Shown: positions 1 to 11,290 of the stretch, in pieces
Numbering within the stretch: the stretch's first letter is position 1
Layout of the letters: each line of letters opens with the position of its first letter
Origin: Apodemus sylvaticus
Taxonomy: Eukaryota > Chordata > Mammalia > Rodentia > Muridae
Direction: 5' to 3'
Assembly: GCF_947179515.1 (NCBI RefSeq)
Contig: NC_067473.1
Location: 87,962,850-88,026,849 of the forward strand
Length of the DNA: 64,000 nt
Program-made: the position numbers and the translations under genes
The notes under the pieces: model-generated
What the model was told of the DNA's origin: nothing
Database searches by the model: none
What the model saw: only the letters and a program-made list of their open reading frames with translations

Positions 1-1280
1 CGTTCTGTCTGCTAGGGAGTCTGAGACTGGAGTACCAGCTTGGGTGGGTGCCAATGAGGACTATCTCTGTTTGATGTCTGGCCATCTTTTCACTACATAC
101 AGTGTGAGAGGGGGATAGAGAGTTCTGTGGCCTCTTAATCTAATCGAATAAAGGTCCCAATGCAGGAATGTCATCTAATTAAAGCTATCTCCCAACATTC
201 CCTCTTCCAAGGGGACCTACTGTGTGACTCAGGGAAGGTACAGTTCTGACCAGAGATCCTGGGTTATGGTTCTGCTTGTTTATTGTTACTAATCAAGAAA
301 CATTACAATCAGCAAGTTCTACTACATATTTCATAAAGTATCATCATTTCTCTTCTCCATAATTTCAGAATTATTACCACAGTTCTCTACTTCCTGCTTC
401 TTGAGTTGGTAGACTTTATAAACCATGAAGATGCTACAAAATTCAAAATAATCATTTGATTTTATGTTATACATTCATACTGTTTAAGAAGAGCATCCCA
501 TCTATGAAATGATTTCCTAATGAGAGGACATTTCCTATCCAAACTTTCAATTTATCATTTTCTGTGTAAAAAGGGAGGTAATAAGCAATTAGTTCTCTCA
601 GGATCAATTTCAAGGAGTCTGATATTAATGCCTATGAAATTTTCATGCATTACTTAATTTTATGAGCTTTATTGGTTTTTGGCAGATAAAAGTGATGATT
701 TACATGGTTTTATAATGTCCATGGGAACATTAAATAGTACAATATCAGCTTTTACTGAGGTTATATACACTATAGGGCAACAAATTGGAAGGAAAGGGGG
801 AGTTACACACTGTAGTCCCTTCTGTTAGTGCAGAAACGAACTGGTTGGCCATGTGAGCATCTGCTTCCAGCTGTCTCACCCCACAGCAGAATCATCATGC
901 TTTGCCAGAAGCACATCACTGAGAAGGGAAAGGCTGTCACTCCATTCTGGCTTCTTAAGTAACAGTGTTTTGTGTCGACCATGAGGTTAGGTGGCTTATG
1001 TGAAGTAGATCTTGTCTCCAGATCTGTCTGTCTCCTTCGTTCTGACCTTCTTGCCCTCTCCTCTCTATCTATATCTTCTTATACCCGTCAAAAACCCTAT
1101 TCTCTGAAAAGGCCATATGCACAAGCCCAGAGAAGGCAGTTTTAAGCCAGGAAATGACACTCATAAAAACCTAACTCTGCTGACTACTTGGTCTCAGATT
1201 GAAATGTCCAGAACTGTGAGTAACTAAAATCCTGGATTTAATCACCCAGCCTGTGCTGTTTTTATCTGTCTGCTTGTATC
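1..1280. other. unique AT-rich DNA, no gene seen
   Basis: No open frame, RNA gene or recognisable repeat could be supported here. The sequence is AT-rich without long simple repeats. An AATAAA near 147 lies in no recognisable transcript context. Confidence 0.5.
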
Positions 1281-1416
1281 TGAGATACAGTCTTCATATG
1301 CACCCCAGGCTTTAAAGGCATGTGCTGTGCAGCCTAGGTTTTACTTGGCTTCATGGTTTTCCTGACTTTGCTTTCCACATGTTGGGAACATACAAAGCAC
1401 TATTGCACCTGGCTTC
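1281..1416 (-). mobile_element. old B1-like SINE
   Basis: Read on the minus strand this resembles a diverged 7SL-derived B1-type SINE. The plus strand keeps, in order, the remnant of the 'gagacagggt' end, a 'gcagcctagg' segment, a 'catgttgggaacatacaaag' segment where B1 has 'gtgctgggattacaggc', and a 'gcacctggct' terminus. Divergence is high, so this is an old monomer and not a recent insertion. No target-site duplication was found. Confidence 0.45.
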
Positions 1417-2957
1417 ACCAGGAATCTAAGCTCCCGAAATCTGACTTTGCACTTAGTGCTATTCTGTATTGTACTTTTCTTAATGCTTCATTTTAATGAT
1501 TAATAAAAACCCAGATACTTATTTTGGAACATAAATTGAGATTTTTAGAAAATTTTAGTGTTTTTCATTCTCATTGTCTATAAGGAGGGAGGCAGTAAAG
1601 TCATCAGAGAGGGGTTTTGGGTTTTCACACTCCCTACTAGCTGAAAAATAAGAGCCCAATTTTATTGCTATTTTATATGATATTTTACTTGATAAATTTC
1701 TACAAAATAAAATTAAATAATCAATATAGACAGAATGATTGTTGATAATTATTATGGGCCATTAAATTGGACAAAGAAGAGGTGAGTGGGAGGTGAAGGC
1801 ACAGACATACGCCTCAGTATGTGTTCAGCATCATCGGGACTGAGGAGGATGCTAATTAGCTGAGAGTATATAACAGAGACAGGAGGCAGAGAGTGTTTTG
1901 AAGGGTTTTTATAATGAATAATATTCAAGTGTATTTAAATGTGAGAATATATTTTCTTTGTAGGGTATATTGGACATTGTATATATTGAAAAGATAACTC
2001 TCTAACTCAGAACCTAGATTTTAGTATCTTACTTATTTATTAAATTATTTAATGAATACACTATACATTATATACATTATGCATGTATGGTATACATTGT
2101 GGACTTTATAATATACAGTATGCAGCATATACAAACTATAATATATATTAGAACCAAAAGTCTATATAAAATAGCACAATAGCTGAATATTTACACTCTC
2201 AGAATCAATTATAATAGGATGATCGGTTTACATGTTCATATAAATCTAATTTTATAAAACTATTGTATAATACAAATATTTTTCTTGCTTGTGGAAACTT
2301 TTAATCTCTTTCTCATCTGTTCATTGAAGGTCTTGCTGAAGAATTGCCTATAATTTTATTTTTATTACCAGAGTGAAATTGAGGGACACTACAAACTATA
2401 TTCATGTAAATCTCAGTAAATCTGTGAAATCTGTCATGAACATTGGTGGTAAAATGTAGCCTTGTGTTTTAGGGAATGGATATATTCTTGTAGATACCTA
2501 TTAATCATGTAGGTAGCTGCAGAATTCTCATGAATGTTTTCAGATTTGTGGTGAAGAGTGTGTTTTATATGATATAGAAATAAGATACTCTGTATTAATC
2601 ATTCACCTTTAAATTAATTCAGATTATTTTAAGTACTTACAAAGAAAAATATTTTTTTTACTCTGAAGAGAACAGAAGTACCCACATTTGTCTTGGTCTG
2701 TCATGTATGCACTAGGGTTTTTAGTAGTAATTTAGACACATACTGTTTATATTCAGTAAAATATCAAATGAGTATGTAAAGATAATTTTAAAAGTAAAAT
2801 CAAATTATAAACATAGCTCAAGATTTTGAATTTTCACCTGTTCTATTGGGAAGCTTTTCCACTCATCTTCTACCCCATAGACTTAAAAGTGTTCAGTGCA
2901 GCCTTTCTGTTGATTTTACATTTCAACATATTTATTTCTAGTTATAAGGAAAATGAG
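1417..2957. other. unique AT-rich DNA, no gene seen
   Basis: No gene or confident repeat. The stretch near 2037-2160 is very AT-rich with irregular 'tatacattat' motifs. Near 1795-1900 the composition is closer to average, but nothing is recognisable. Confidence 0.5.
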
Positions 2958-3985
2958 TGCTTAAAATAGAAACAGAAGGAACACTACCCAACTCCTTCTA
3001 CAAAGCCACAATTGCACTGATACCAAAACCACACAAAGATCCAACAAAGAAAGAGAACTTCAGACCAATTTTCCGTATGAACATTGATGCAAAAATACTC
3101 AATAAAATTCTTGCCAACCGAATCCAAGAACACATAAAAACGATCATCCACCATGATCAAATAGACTTTATCCCAGGCATGCAGGGTTGGTTCAATATAC
3201 AGAAATCCATCAATGCAATCCACTACATAAACAAACTCAAAGAAAAAAAACATATGGTCATTTCATTGGATGCTGAAAAAGCATTTGACAAAATTCAGCA
3301 TCCTTTCATGATTAAAGTCTTGGAAAGAACAAGGATTCAAGGCCCATACCTAAACATAGTAAAAGCAATATACAGCAAACCTGTAGCCAGCATCAAACTA
3401 AATGGAGAGAACATTGAAGCACTCCCACTAAAATCAGGGACTAGACAGGGCTGCCCCCTTTCTCCTTATCTTTTCAATATTGTACTTGAGGTGCTAGCTC
3501 GGGCAATTAGACAACATAAGGAGGTCAAAGGGATACAAATTGGAAAGGAAGAAGTCAAACTATCATTATTTGCAGATGATATGATAGTCTACCTAAGTGA
3601 CTCAAAAAACTCCACCAGAGAACTCCTACAGCTGATAAACAACTTCAGCAAAGTGGCAGGTTATAAAATCAACTCAAGCAAACCAGTAGCCTTCCTATAC
3701 TCAAAGGATAAGCAGGCTGAGAAAGAAATTAGGGAAATGACACCCTTCACAATAGCCACAAACAGTATAAAGTACCTTGGGGTGACTCTTACCAAACATG
3801 TGAAAGATCTGTATGACAAGAACTTCAATACTCTCAAGAAGGAAATGGAAGAAGACCTCAAAAAATGGAAAAATCTCCCATGCTCATGGATCGGCAGGAT
3901 TAATATAGTTAAAATGGCCATTTTGCCAAAAACAATATACATATTCAACGCAATTTCCATCAAAAGCCAACTCCGTTCTTCATAG
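2957..3985 (+). pseudogene. L1 ORF2 reverse transcriptase fragment
   Basis: This 342-codon open frame encodes the central part of L1 ORF2p, the endonuclease/reverse transcriptase that copies L1 RNA at a nicked target. The sequence shows the fingers region ('LIPKPHKDPT' near residue 21), 'SLDAEKAFDKI' near residue 103, 'GTRQGCPLSPYLFN' near residue 160 and the catalytic 'FADD' box near residue 204. The endonuclease domain is absent because of 5' truncation, and a frameshift near 3966 ends the frame. The first residues are flanking sequence, so the ATG is not a real start. With no L1 promoter and no C-terminal domain in frame it cannot make a functional enzyme. Confidence 0.9.
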
Positions 3986-5110
3986 AGTTAGAAAGAGCAA
4001 TTCTCAAATGTATCTGGAATAACAAACAGAACACCAATAGCATATGCTCTAAGATCAAGAATTGACAAATGGGACCTCATTAAATTACAAAGTTTCTGTA
4101 AGGCAAAGGACACCATCAAAAGGACAAATGAGCAACCAACAAATTGGGAAAAGATCTTCACCAACGCTATATCAGATCGAGGGCTAATATCCAATATATA
4201 TAAAGAACTCAAGAAACTAGACCCCAGAAAACCAAATAACCCTATTAAAAATGGGGTAGAGAGCTAAACAAAGAATTTTCACCTGACGAACTTCAGATGG
4301 ATGAGAAGCATCTTAAAAAATGCTCAGCTTCATTAGTAATTAGGGAAATGCAAATCAAAACCACGCTGAGATGTCACCTTATACCAGTCAGAATGGCTAA
4401 GATTAAAAATTCAGGAGACAGCAGGTGTTGGTGAGGATGTGGAGAAAGAGGAACACTCCTCCATTGCTGGTGGGGTTGCAAACTGGTACAACTACTCTGG
4501 AAATCAGTCTGGTCGTTCCTCAGAAAACTGGACATGTCACTTCCAGAGGATCCTGCTATACCACTCCTGGGCATATACTCAGAGGATTACCCACCATGTA
4601 ATAAGGATACATGCTCCACTATGTTCATAGCAGACCTATTTATAATAGCCAGAAGCTGGAAAGAACCCATTTATCCCTCAACACAAGAATGGATGCAAAA
4701 AATGTGGTATATATATACAATGGAGTACTATTCAGCCATTAGAAACAATGAACTCATGAAATTCTTAGACAAATGGATGGAGTTGGAGAACATCATATTA
4801 AGTGATGTAACCCAGTCTCAAAAGATCAATCATGGTATGCACTCAATAATAAGTGGATATTAGCCTAGAAAACCGGAAAACCCAAAACACAATCCACACA
4901 TCAAATGAGGTACAAGAAGAACAGAGGAGTGGCCCCTGGTTCTGGAAAGACTCAGTGTAGCAGTACAGGGCAAAACCAGAACAGGGAAGTGGGAAGGGGT
5001 GGAAGGTAGAACAGGGGGAGAGAAGGGTGCTTATATGACTTTCAGGGAGTGGGGGGCCAGAAAAGGAGAAATCATTTGAAATCTAAATAAAAATATATCG
5101 AATGAAAAAA
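2958..5110 (+). mobile_element. 5'-truncated murine L1 retrotransposon with internal deletion
   Basis: This L1 insertion begins inside the ORF2 reverse transcriptase domain and runs through the ORF2 C-terminus (stop near 4861-4863), a G-rich 3' UTR and an A-rich tail near 5085-5110. The 5' truncation is typical of incomplete target-primed reverse transcription. About 143 codons are missing at 4026. There the sequence jumps from the codons for 'FIWNNK', in the segment following the reverse transcriptase core, to those for 'NRTPIAYAL'. The 3' UTR shares its sequence type with the elements at 9899 and 17784. No convincing target-site duplication was found. Confidence 0.9.
4027..4863 (+). pseudogene. 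L1 ORF2 C-terminal remnant
   Basis: After the internal deletion the sequence resumes with the codons for the 'RTPIAYALRSRIDKWDL' segment and continues to the normal ORF2 end ('...SIISGY' then stop, 4861-4863). Frameshifts split it; the last piece in one frame is about 4534-4863 and contains 'WYIYTMEYYSAIRNNE'. The cysteine-rich C-terminal region is only partly in frame. This is decayed L1 coding sequence. Confidence 0.85.
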
Positions 5111-5155
5111 AAGAGAAAAACATTTTGCATCCTTCTACCCAATACTCTACAACAA

Positions 5156-5465
5156 GAAGCTTAAGAGATGAGGGATTTATTTGGGCTTGTGATTCTGGGA
5201 GCGTGTTCCACCACATGGAGAGTGAGTGCATGGAAGTGTGCAGTTAGGTGCCCGTGACTGAGATTAGAGAAGCAAATGTGCATGCTCAGCAAAATTTCCT
5301 CTTTTTCCCATTTTATTCGATCTGGGTCTTCAGGCCATGAGACCTCCCTGCCCTGCCCACATTCAGAATTGATCTTTGTCCTCAGCTTTACCATGGGCTG
5401 AGGTAGAAATGTCTTAGTTTGTTTTATCTAGTCAAGCTGACAATAAAGATTAACCATCAAAGCTA
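5156..5465. repeat. old rodent interspersed repeat, RMER-like
   Basis: The segment matches, from memory, a common rodent dispersed repeat. It has 'ggatttatttgggctt' at one end, then a 'tgcatgctcagc' segment and a 'cccacattcag' segment. It ends with 'agtcaagctgacaataaaga' followed by 'ttaaccatca'. Many substitutions suggest an old copy. The exact family name is uncertain. Confidence 0.45.
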
Positions 5466-5531
5466 CCAAATTAGAAGTTTGTTATCCCATGAGAGAATAA
5501 AAAGCTTGTGATTATTGTGTCATATTTATAC

Positions 5532-5620
5532 TAAAAAAAAAAAAAAAAAAAAACCCAAAATACCAAAAAAAAAACCAAAAAACATACCAAAAAAAAAAAA
5601 ACCAACAAAACAAAAAACCA
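5532..5620. repeat. A-rich tract with C interruptions
   Basis: A run of about 22 A at 5533-5555 is followed by poly(A) segments separated by 'cc', 'ccc' or 'tacc'. It could be an expanded tail of a lost retroposon, but no body is recognisable upstream. Confidence 0.9.
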
Positions 5621-6127
5621 TCAGTTTCTAAGTCAACTACAACACATTTCAGCATTGAGCAGCAAGAATTTACACTGAATATACAGTATGGAAATAATAA
5701 CATAATTGCCTGAAAGTCATCTGTATTTACTGTTTCTTTCTATTAAAATTCTAAACAAATCGCTGATGAATCCTCCTAGAAGTATCTATGTGTGCATGCA
5801 TATCTCATTTTTACTAATACTAGATTTGTATTATACATATATTACATATCATATAAATGTTACTTAATTTTAATGTATAATACATTTTAAAATAAAAGCT
5901 AGCTAGGAAGACTTCCAGTTATAGAGATAAAACACACAAACAAAATCTGTTGTATATTTCCCTTGTAGCTGATATAACTGTGCAGACTAGTTTCACTATA
6001 ATTTATAAACTGGGTGCTGCTAAGGAAGATAGATCAGCTATAGATTCAAGGTATAAAATTTCACTTACTGACTCCCACTACTTAATTCAACTGTTTGGGG
6101 TATTTGTTTAAAGTTAAGAAGTAAACT
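5621..6127. other. unique sequence, no gene seen
   Basis: AT-rich sequence with no coding signal and no repeat that I can name. Confidence 0.4.
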
Positions 6128-6312
6128 GGTGACACAGGTCAGTGGGTAAATGTGTCTGTTGCCAGGCCTGACTACTTGACCTAGTTTTCCAAAATTTATA
6201 TGATCAAAAGAGATATGATCAATCTGCACACATGCAGCCGTGCAGAACTACTTGCATTTTTGCATTTTACATTTTAAATTTTTGCACACATGTCACATAA
6301 ATAAGTGTACTT
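6128..6312 (+). mobile_element. B2/B3-superfamily SINE, diverged
   Basis: The tRNA-derived head is visible as 'cagtgggtaaatgtg' followed by 'ccaggcctgac', where the family has 'cagtgggtaaaggtgcttgcc' and 'aagcctgac'. The 3' part keeps 'cacacatgcagccgtgca', and the end is 'cacataaataag'. The order and spacing fit a rodent SINE of the B2/B3 group, well diverged. Confidence 0.55.
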
Positions 6313-6400
6313 AAAATTTAAACAGTGTAATGTTTAAATTTAACTGCCAATGACAGTTAAGTCATTTAAGTGCATGGAAATTTGAATTCATGTGTTAACT

Positions 6401-7213
6401 ATCCTGAGTGAGCTATTCCAATTACCAAAGAACACACATGGTATACACTCACTGATAAGTGGATATTATCCCCAAAGCTCAGAATACCCAAGATACAATT
6501 CAGAGACCACATGAAGCACAAGAAGAAAGACCAAAGTGTGGGTGCATTGGTCCTTCTTAGAAGGAGAAACAAAATACTCGTGGGAGACAAAGTGTGGAGC
6601 AGAGACTGAAGGAAAGGGAATCCAGAGACTGCCCCACCTAGGGATCCGTCACACATACAATCACTAAATGTAGACACATTGTGGATGCCAAGAAGTTCAT
6701 GCTGACAGGAGCCTGATACAGCTGTTACCTGAGAGGCTCTGCCAGAGACTGATAAATGCAGAGGCAGATACTCGGATGCTCACAGCAAACCATTGGACTG
6801 AGCACTGGGTCCCCAATGGAGGAGTGAGTTAGAGAAAGGACTGAAGGAGCTGAAGAGGTTTGCAATCCCATGGGAAGAACAACAATATCAACAATCCAGA
6901 CCCCCCCCCCCCAGAGCTCCCAGGGACTAAACTACCAACCAGTGAGTACACATGGAGGGACCCATGGCTCCAGCTGCATATGTAGCATTGTCTGGCATCA
7001 ATGGGAGGAGAGGCCCTTGGTCCTGTGAAGGTTTGATCCCCAGTGTAGGGGAATTTGAGGGTAGGGAAGAGGGAGTCAGTTTGTGGGTAGGGGAACATGC
7101 TCATAGAAGCAAGGGGAGGGGGATGGAATAGGAGGTTCTGGGGCAGGGACAGGGGGACTGAGATCGGGGCTAACATTTGAAATGTAAATAAAGAAAATAT
7201 CCAATAAAAAGAA
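6401..7213 (+). mobile_element. L1 3' end (older Lx/VL-like 3' UTR)
   Basis: A severely 5'-truncated L1 that keeps only the last ORF2 codons ('ggtatacactcactgataag' near 6440) and a long 3' UTR ending 'aatgtaaataaagaaaat' near 7195. The 8-bp sequence AACTATCC is present at both ends (6397-6404 and 7214-7221), consistent with a target-site duplication. The 3' UTR type differs from the L1s at 2958, 9899 and 17784, so it belongs to another subfamily. A run of C occurs at 6901-6912. Confidence 0.85.
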
Positions 7214-7276
7214 AACTATCCCAGTACATTTTCATATCTCCAAAATTATTTTATGTTTCTCATTGGACATGTTTAT

Positions 7277-7320
7277 TATATATATATATATTATAAATAT
7301 ATATATAATATATATATAAT
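7277..7320. repeat. (TA)n microsatellite, interrupted
   Basis: Imperfect TA dinucleotide tract with short interruptions. Confidence 0.9.
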
Positions 7321-9239
7321 GAAGACATATTTTGTATACCATAGAGAAGATTCAGTTGTTCCCAGTGACTCTTGTCCTTTCAAAAAATATGCTTATTAAA
7401 TTTCCTATCTTTCAAACTTGTATTTACAATGTTCAAAAAAAGTATTGGTTAGTTCTGATTCTCTTCTGACCATGGATAATATTCACTTAATACAATGTAC
7501 ATTATCTAATAATAAGCTTTTCTTACAGAAAAGAGGATATTAAAATACTGTTTTAGGCATTCAATACAATAGTTCACTAAGGTGAACACTTTTTCCTCAT
7601 GATAAAAATCAACTCTAGCAAGTTAAGGAAAATGAACAAGTTAGCAAAAGAATCTCGAGTTTTATTATGCCTTCTTCCTCTCATTCAAAATGATGTTCTC
7701 ACTCTAATGTAAAATAAACAACAGGTACTCACTTTCAGCTTTCTGAGAGGCAATGCATAGAATGCAGGCCAAGGTTAAGGATGGTATCTTTGCACTGGCA
7801 TAGAATGCATGGAATGCTTAGGAACCTTAGAATTTTTGGAAACTTGAAGGCATTGAAAGTATAGCATCCTGTGTATACTGTGTATCAGCTTACTACCTAT
7901 AACATAAAGAGGGTGCTAGAAATTAAAGTCCAAGAAATACATATGGTGAATTACATTTCATCAAGAATCTGGACAGAAGAATGATTTCATTTTGTTTAAA
8001 TATATATTCAAAATTCAAATTGATTGAAATTGTACACCCTTGAAGATTTAATAACAGAATAATTCCTACTTTATAAGAGAAACATCCATTCCACATTAAA
8101 AGAATCACATCTTGAATTCAGCTTGAAAGTAATTCCCCACTTGTACCTCATGCTATTATAATTTATAGTATTATTTCATGCCAGTCATTTTAAGATAGAA
8201 TATTACAGGTCCATGGAAGATTTACATAAGAACAGGCAGCTGTAAGTACTTTCAAATCCTCTTTCTTTTTCATATTTAGGAAACATTAGGGACAGAAAAG
8301 AAATAGATTAGGTGTACTTAAACATTATTAAAGTGTCAGGCTACTTTCGTTCTTTTTCCAGGAGAATTAATTGCACATATTCCAGAAAGGGCTTATCTCA
8401 GCAGTAATTACTCTCCTAGTCAGCACTGTGAGACAGATGTAGAATATGAATCTGACAATATCCTGTGATACATAATGGGGATTAGCGTCTGGTTCCTTGC
8501 ACACTCCAGTACCCTGATGAAGAGCTGCCAAAAGATACAATCTTTAATATTCCACAGCATTTGTTGTAGCAATCCTGAATACTTGTTTAAGTCTTTATCA
8601 CAGAATGTTGTCATATTGCAGTATGTCACAGATACAGAGAAACAGTTGTTGCCTAGTTTAATGGCAATAGGTCAGGAGTTTACTTTGAAGTCATGGAGAA
8701 AGCATAAAAGGAGTATGCAGCTGCAATGAGCAAATCAGGCACCGAGCAGAACTGAATACAAGTGTAAATTGGAACAGTTGACTATTTTGATGTTTTCTCA
8801 ACTTCTTCTATCAAGTGTGTCCTGCAATTTCCCACATTTTCTCTTCTCTGCAAAGAAAAATAAAATGTAAATAGTATACTTTTAAATTTTCATACCAATA
8901 CATGTTCCAAATCTTAGTGCAAAATTTATAAAATACACCAAGTTAGATAAACAGGCCGTAAAGTATACAAACACGTAGTTAGGGAAAAAACATAATTATT
9001 GAATTATAGCAAGAAATAATACAATGGAATTTATATGTTAAAATGTATGTGGTTTGATGAAAATTATAACAAATTTAAGATCAAATTGATATTAGGAATT
9101 AACAAATCAGGCTTGAATCTCATTTGAAGATTTAGGAAAAAATAAACCTCCTCTCATAGGTTTTGAAGGGTGAACTTATGATGAGAAGAAAACAACACAA
9201 TCTAAAAAGTCTGCTGGTTACTTCAGATATCTTCCCTGT
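7321..9239. other. unique sequence, no gene seen
   Basis: No confident repeat or coding region. Open frames of 60-85 codons near 8420-8729 overlap on both strands and look like chance frames. The part 8330-8760 is of average composition and free of recognisable repeats. Confidence 0.45.
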
Positions 9240-9898
9240 AAAATGATGGGCTCACACCTTGGAGGAATCAAGCTGTAATTGACATAAAAGCCTTCTCCCT
9301 GAGGAACAGCCTACTGGAATACAAAGGTGATAATGTAAGCTTCCAAGGGAGAAAAGCAGTTAAGAGTCTTGCTGAGCTATAAATCCTATAAACCACAGCA
9401 ATGACTAAGATGGCCTGATATTCACAGGGGTTCAGTGGTGGCTCCTATATCTTGGGGTAACAAGCAGCTGTACAATTAGAATGAAATCCCAGTCACTAGA
9501 AGAGAATGCATGTCTGGCAACTGTAAACCTAGACAAACTACCCATGTCTGGTGATGTCATGGACCCTAGAGAAGAAGTTACCACAGCTACTTTCCTAAGC
9601 CAGTATAATTCCTAACTGCATTATAAAACTCATCCTTATACAAAAATTACCATACTACTTTTTGCAGAATATAAAGATCAATACAGAAAACTAAAGCTGG
9701 CCAAAAAATGAAAGAAATACTAGCCTCAATGGATATATCTCCAACACAATGTCTCTACATAATGCTCATTGGGAAAATGCAGAAGAGGGGATGCGAAGAT
9801 TGTAAGAGCTGGAGGACTAATCTATTTCCTATAAAATATGGCCTTCTTCCTATGAAAGGGGAGTTCCCACAAAGTCTCAACAATGTGTCACTTACAAA
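9240..9898 (+). repeat. possible old rodent dispersed repeat flanking an L1
   Basis: Several phrases, such as 'gatggcctgatattcacagg', 'gatgtcatggaccctagaga' and 'ataaaactcatccttata', resemble a dispersed rodent repeat that I know only by character. The L1 at 9899 appears to sit inside it, with similar material possibly continuing to about 11290. Identity is unsure. Confidence 0.3.
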
Positions 9899-11150
9899 TG
9901 GAGGTCAGCATGCAGAAGAATGGGAATTGATCCACCCTTGTCACCTTGTACTAAGCTCAACTCCAAATGGATCAAGGACCGCCACATAAAGGCAGACACT
10001 CTGAAGCTAATAGAAAAGAAACTGGGGAAGACCCTTGAGGACATCAGTACAGGGAGAAAGTTTCTGAACAGAACACCAATAGCGTATGCTCTAAGATCAA
10101 GAATTGACAAATGGGACCTCATAAAATTACAAAGTTCTGTAAGGCAAAGGACACCATCAAAAGGGCAAATCAGCAACCAACAAATTGGGAAAAGATCTTC
10201 ACCATCCCTACATCAGATAGAGGGCTAATATCCAAGATATATAAAGAACGCAAGAAGTTAGACTCCAGAAAACCAAATAACCCTATTAAAAAATGGAGTA
10301 CAGAGTTAAACAAAGAATTTTCACCTGAAGAACTTCGGATGGTGGAGAAGCATCTTAAAAAATGCTCAACTTCATTAGTAATTAGGGAAATGCAAATCAA
10401 AACAACTCTGAGATTTCACCTTACACCAGTCAGAATGGCTAAGATTTAAAATTCAGGAGACAGCAGGTGTTGGCAAGGATGTGGAGAAAGAGGAACACTC
10501 CTCCACTGCTGGTGGGGTTGCAAATTGGTACAACCACTCTGAAAATCAGTCTGGCGGTTCCTCAGAAAACTGGGTACCTCACTTCCAGAAGATCCTGCTA
10601 TACCACTCCTGGGCATATACCCAGAAGATTCACCAGCATGTAATAAGGATACATGTTCCACTATGTTCATAGCAGCCCTATTTATAATTGCCAGAAGCTG
10701 GAAAGAACCCAGGTATCCCTCATCAGAAGAGTGGATGCAAAAATGTGGTATATCTACACAATGGAGTACTATTCAGCCATTAGAAACAATGAATTCATGA
10801 AATTCTTAGGCAAATGGATGGAGCTGGAGAACATCATACTAAGTGAGGTAACCCAGACTCAAAAGATGAATCATGGTATGCACTCACTAATAAGTAGATA
10901 TTAACCTAGAAAACTGGAATACCCAAAACATAATCCACACATCAAATGAGGTACAAGAAGAACAGAGGAGTGGCCCCTTGTTCTGGAAAGACTCAGTGAA
11001 GCAGTATAGGGCAAAACCAGAACAGGGAAGTGGGAAGGGTTGGATGGGAAAACAGGGGAAGGGAAGGGAGCTGATGGGACTTTCGGGGAGTGGGGGTCTA
11101 GAAAAGGGGAAATCATTTGAAATGTAAATAAAAAATATATCAAATAAAAA
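9899..11150 (+). mobile_element. 5'-truncated murine L1
   Basis: Starts inside the C-terminal third of ORF2 at the 'ggaggtcagcatgcagaaga' segment and runs to the ORF2 stop near 10902-10904, a 3' UTR and an A-rich tail near 11130-11150. The 3' UTR is of the same type as that at 4864-5100. Open frames at 9920-10228 and 10111-10449 are successive ORF2 pieces separated by frameshifts. No clear target-site duplication was found. Confidence 0.9.
9920..10904 (+). pseudogene. L1 ORF2 C-terminal remnant
   Basis: Frameshifted coding remnant of the ORF2p C-terminus. Recognisable pieces are 'SKWIKDRHIKADTLKLIEKK', then 'NKEFSPEEL', 'SLVIREMQIKTTLRF' and finally 'WYIYTMEYYSAIRNNEFMKF' with stop at 10904. 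No reverse transcriptase domain is present. Function is lost. Confidence 0.85.
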
Positions 11151-11290
11151 AACATAATACCTGGACTATGGTAATACCAGTTGCATGCCTGTGTGTTGGA
11201 AGAAATATTACAAGCTCCTACAGCTAGATAAATTAATAGCTGAAGAAAAGATCTCCCTCTTCTCCAGGGACTTCCCCTCTGTGAGGATAT

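Noticed and set aside
1..300. AATAAA near 147 considered as the end of a gene or LTR
   Set aside because: There is no upstream coding sequence, no LTR edges and no downstream signal.
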